From assembly GCA_900551555.1 (NCBI GenBank), contig URWC01000024.1, positions 1 through 16,992 of the forward strand: a DNA stretch of 16,992 nt. Reading direction: 5' to 3'. Under the pieces are notes generated by a model. That model was not told where the DNA came from and did no database searches. It saw nothing but the letters and a program-made list of their open reading frames with translations. The stretch's first letter is position 1. Each line of letters starts with the position of its first letter. Both the position numbers and the translations under genes were made by a program. The DNA is from an uncultured Collinsella sp. (lineage in GTDB: Bacteria > Actinomycetota > Coriobacteriia > Coriobacteriales > Coriobacteriaceae). This document shows positions 14,855 through 16,992 of this stretch, one piece after another.

Positions 14855-15356
14855 TCCGACTGTCCAGGGGTCCCACTCGGCATTGCGAAACGCGTCCCAA
14901 AACTTGGACATGAGAAATGGGAGGCAGTTCGCATCTGTGCCGAGGACGAAGTCCTGGCGGGAATTCAGGATGCGCAGAGGAAGCTTACGGCAGAAAACCC
15001 CGACAGAGTCGTGACCGTCGGCGGCAACTGTATGGCGTCGCTTGCCCTCTTCGATTACCTGCACGGGAAATACGAGAACGTTGGAATCGTCTGGATCTAT
15101 GCGCATCCGGATGTATCCACGCTGAATGATGGCTACCCCAACGCTCACGCCATGGTACTTGGCAACCTTTTGGAACAGGGTGCACCGCAACTCGTTTCGC
15201 GGATGCGGCATCCGGTGTTTAAGCCGAGCGATGTCCTGCATGTCGGGCTACAGCAGCTCCACGACTATCAGGAAGTTTGCTTAAACAAGCATAGGTGTTG
15301 CGGTTTTAGCCGATGTCCTCATGGAGGAAAACGACATGCTGGGTCTGTCTGATTAA
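14855..15356 (+). pseudogene. Eroded arginase-family gene
   Basis: Starting right after the kinase stop and in the same frame, an open stretch reads like the middle of an arginase/agmatinase-type metalloenzyme: NPDRVVTVGGNCMASLALF, VGIVWIYAHPDVST, HAMVLGNLLEQG, DVLHVGLQQLHDYQE. There is no start codon with a ribosome site and no N-terminal part. Two metal-ligand positions have changed: the expected GGD is GGN, and the expected DAHPD is YAHPD. Similarity stops near 15280. A short stretch in the next frame (15285-15356, VAVLADVLMEENDMLGLSD) resembles the later segment of the same family (the ...VGL... strand), implying a deletion plus frameshift. It cannot encode a working enzyme. An alternative reading as a new short protein is unlikely. 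Confidence 0.7.
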
Positions 15357-15358
15357 AG

Positions 15359-15654
15359 TCCAACAGTTTCCATGAGGCATCTAGCACGGTAAAAGCTAAA
15401 GACCCGGGAGACCCCAAACTGTCAACCATCTTTACGGGTGCAAGGGAAACGGGCAAGACAGCCCCCTCTCGCTCCTATCCGAAACGGCGCTTGAACACGG
15501 CTGGATTGCAGCGAATGTCTCCGCCATGCCCGGCATGCTCGAAGATATCATCGAGCACACAAAGGAGGCCGCAGGCCGTTACCTCTCGCAGCCCCATACA
15601 CGCGTGAGCGGAGTTCAAGTTGGGCAGCGGGGCGGTTTAGCGCGCCAATATAAT
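15359..15654 (+). pseudogene. Frameshifted AAA-type ATPase remnant
   Basis: A Walker A region appears in one frame (PGDPKLSTIFTGARETGKTA, about 15401-15460) and its expected continuation in another (SLLSETALEHGWIAANVSA, then MPGMLEDIIEHTKEAAGRYL, about 15466-15597). Joined by a one- or two-base shift near 15460 they give the N-terminal part of an ATP-binding protein of the type with TGaRGTGKT followed by LL...A...GW. The fragment NSFHEASS just before may be the gene's own start region after an internal deletion. No Walker B or later motif is found downstream, where the sequence to 15880 shows no recognisable gene. Glu replaces the usual Gly in the Walker A (GARETGKT). This is a decayed, truncated gene. 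Confidence 0.65.
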
Positions 15655-15880
15655 CAAATCGTGCACTTCCATAGCCTCTCGTCTACGTGGTGTACCGTCG
15701 TCTCCCCTTTTATCAGAGTTGGGCGATTTCAGGCACCCGAGCTGAACTCAAATTGAACTCAACGATGCCTTATCGGTCGAGGGCGTCCTAGCGAGAATAT
15801 ACAGAGGCGCACATTTCGCAGGGAACCTCCCATTCGTTATCATATCGGGATGCTGTCAAGGCAGCGTCAATGCGTTCGAC

Positions 15881-16564
15881 CTACACCTTCTCGCTTTTCG
15901 AGGCCTCGTCTGCAGGACCATCGGAATCGATACGGAATCGATCGGCATACCATTCATCCGAAGCAATCACCTTATGGAGCATCTGGAGATGCAGGTCGAC
16001 ATAGTGGCAGAACGCCTTGCCGCATTCCACGAGAGGCGCATTGTTTCTCTCGTTGGGCTCGGCTCCAAAATTAAACTCGACCTCATAGCCCTCCCCAGGC
16101 ACACCCATGCTCGGCAGAATATCAATGGAGAAGTGGACGAATCCAGACGTCACCTTGTATACATCTTTTACCTTTGGATCGAACTTCTCGAGTAAGTCTT
16201 GAAGTCTTCCATCGGACATCTTCTCACCCGAGAAATCTTTCAGCTTGTTCACAGGCACACCTTGAAACACCTGCTTGAGAAAGTCATCCTGGTCTTCGGC
16301 GGCGAATAATGCGAATGTCCGCAGGCAGACTCCAACCTGTGCGCGGAGAAGCTGGGCGACGCAAACAAGATTCCTCGACTCGAGCATGGAGATGAATCCG
16401 TCTATCAGTCTCATCGCATACTCAGAGGAGGATGCCAGATATAGATCCCATTGGGTAAAGTCGCCGTTCATGAAGGGAATCACTGCATTGCGCTCGGCGA
16501 CTCTCAAGGCACTCAGGCTTTGTTCTATTTTCTCAGCTTCTTGTTTGAACTGTTCGCTATCCAA
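15881..16564 (-). CDS. Hypothetical all-helical protein, 227 residues
   Basis: Not confidently recognised. The start must be TTG 16564, preceded by GGGGG four bases upstream, because an in-frame stop lies just before it. The sequence appears wholly alpha-helical and soluble: charged helix 1-27, then SSEYAMRLIDGFISMLESRN, LLRAQVGVCLRTFALF (Arg74, Arg82), FLKQVFQGVPVNKLKDFSG, and VYKVTSGFVHFSIDILPSM (His144). The pattern of arginine helix, KD-SG turn and S-G-F-V-H-F resembles a widespread group of uncharacterised proteins, perhaps HEPN or DUF5677-like, often found in accessory DNA; this is recall with low certainty. Base composition is lower in GC than the housekeeping genes here. It follows a broken short gene by 54 bases on the same strand. 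No terminator is evident after it. Confidence 0.65.
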   Translation of the reverse strand: MDSEQFKQEAEKIEQSLSALRVAERNAVIPFMNGDFTQWDLYLASSSEYAMRLIDGFISMLESRNLVCVAQLLRAQVGVCLRTFALFAAEDQDDFLKQVFQGVPVNKLKDFSGEKMSDGRLQDLLEKFDPKVKDVYKVTSGFVHFSIDILPSMGVPGEGYEVEFNFGAEPNERNNAPLVECGKAFCHYVDLHLQMLHKVIASDEWYADRFRIDSDGPADEASKSEKV

Positions 16565-16618
16565 AATGCCCCCAAATGCCGGCTTCTCAACAAATCAAAA
16601 AAGCAGGAGAGACAGAGA

Positions 16619-16816
16619 TTAGGTTCCTGCTCCACTGAACCCGCGCTTCCAGTCGAGACACTCCTCCTCGAAGATCTCCCCAGAGTCCCGTCTTTCGCGC
16701 CCCTCACGGAACTGTCCATATCAGTGTAGCCAATCCAAGCACAGCCCCACCGCACGGCCCAGTCGCTTCCGGTCCTGCGTGGCCCCATGAAGGCGGAAGG
16801 GCGTGGTTGTCGTCAT
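16619..16816 (-). pseudogene. 64-residue small gene interrupted by an in-frame TGA
   Basis: ATG 16816 has a strong AGGAGAAAGGA ribosome site. The frame runs 31 codons (MTTTTPFRLHGATQDRKRLG to CLDWLH), meets TGA at 16723-16721, and stays open in the same frame for 33 more codons (YGQFREGRERRDSGEIFEEE to DWKRGFSGAGT) before TAA at 16621-16619. Both halves have coding-like composition and the second reads as a natural C-terminus. A nonsense change, for example from TGG, is the simplest explanation. Translation of a 31-residue product, or readthrough, cannot be excluded. It precedes the hypothetical gene on the same strand. No family is recognised. Confidence 0.5.
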
Positions 16817-16852
16817 CGCGTTCCTTTCTCCTCATACCTTTTTGGGCATGCG

Positions 16853-16992
16853 TCACGGGCCCCCGCGCGGCGCCGAGAGCGAATCGGCGCAGGCTTGGGG
16901 CCAGTTGCGCAGAGGTTGAGGTTCGGGTTTCGCCGGCTTACGCAGCTTGGCGGGCAGAGCGCCCGGGCTCGCTGCGCCTAGGGCGCGGCGGG
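16853..16992 (-). CDS. C-terminal end of an unidentified protein (partial)
   Basis: A minus-strand frame open from the right edge to TGA 16855-16853 gives 45 residues, including LPAKLRKPAKPEPQPLRNWP and a final SLSAPRGGP. It is proline- and basic-rich with high GC at third positions, as in real genes of this genome, and it ends 37 bases before the well-marked start of the next minus-strand frame. A hairpin-forming GCGCCGA/TCGGCGC (16870-16890) lies within it. No domain is recognisable, and the region's overall GC richness makes chance openness possible. Confidence 0.3.
   Translation of the reverse strand, partial: RRALGAASPGALPAKLRKPAKPEPQPLRNWPQACADSLSAPRGGP

Noticed and set aside
14834..15241. 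135-codon minus-strand frame after the kinase gene
   Set aside because: It is antisense to the arginase-like remnant, which carries the recognisable motifs on the plus strand.
16853..16992. tRNA-like GGTTCGGGTTTCGCC stretch at the right edge
   Set aside because: No acceptor or anticodon arm could be built around it.

Overview
The window looks like chromosomal DNA of a high-GC Gram-positive anaerobe, most likely a Coriobacteriia member such as Collinsella. This is inference from high GC at third codon positions, OmpR/PhoB-type two-component genes, tandem MgtA-type ATPases, and an operon of a short C-terminal-CxxC protein, a membrane 4Fe-4S protein and a TlpA-like lipoprotein. No rRNA, tRNA, CRISPR array or intact transposase gene was seen.

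Layout. (1) 1-746, minus: a tRNA-dihydrouridine synthase running off the left edge. (2) 747-1125: no gene; it holds a small palindrome (771-799), a large imperfect palindrome of about 183 bp (886-1068) and a hairpin terminator. (3) 1126-7283, minus: a magnesium-transport locus. A divergent, N-terminally short MgtA paralogue (4839-7283) is followed 9 bases later by a stand-alone winged-helix regulator with no receiver domain (4347-4829) and a terminator. Then come a canonical MgtA (1312-4080) and, 30 bases further on, a 51-residue one-helix membrane protein (1126-1281) that is a good candidate for a small MgtA subunit or modulator. (4) 7402-10656, minus: a fused ABC ATPase-FtsX-type permease with a very large extracytoplasmic domain. 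(5) 10911-12953, minus: a three-gene extracytoplasmic thiol-redox operon (CxxC mini-protein, 4Fe-4S membrane protein, TlpA-like lipoprotein). (6) 13044-14854, plus: a divergent response regulator and histidine kinase sharing a 90-bp promoter region with the redox operon. (7) 14855-15660: eroded remnants of an arginase-family gene and of an AAA-type ATPase gene. (8) 15881-16992, minus: a hypothetical all-helical protein, preceded by a short gene interrupted by one in-frame TGA and by the C-terminal end of another frame. This is accessory-type sequence.

How the genes fit together: regions 3 and 5/6 look like two self-contained modules. One is Mg2+ acquisition with its own DNA-binding regulator and small membrane partner. 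The other is a candidate electron relay that would carry reducing equivalents through a membrane iron-sulfur protein to an outward-facing thioredoxin-fold lipoprotein without CcdA or DsbD, probably controlled by the adjacent two-component system. The functional links are inferred from gene order and promoters, not demonstrated.
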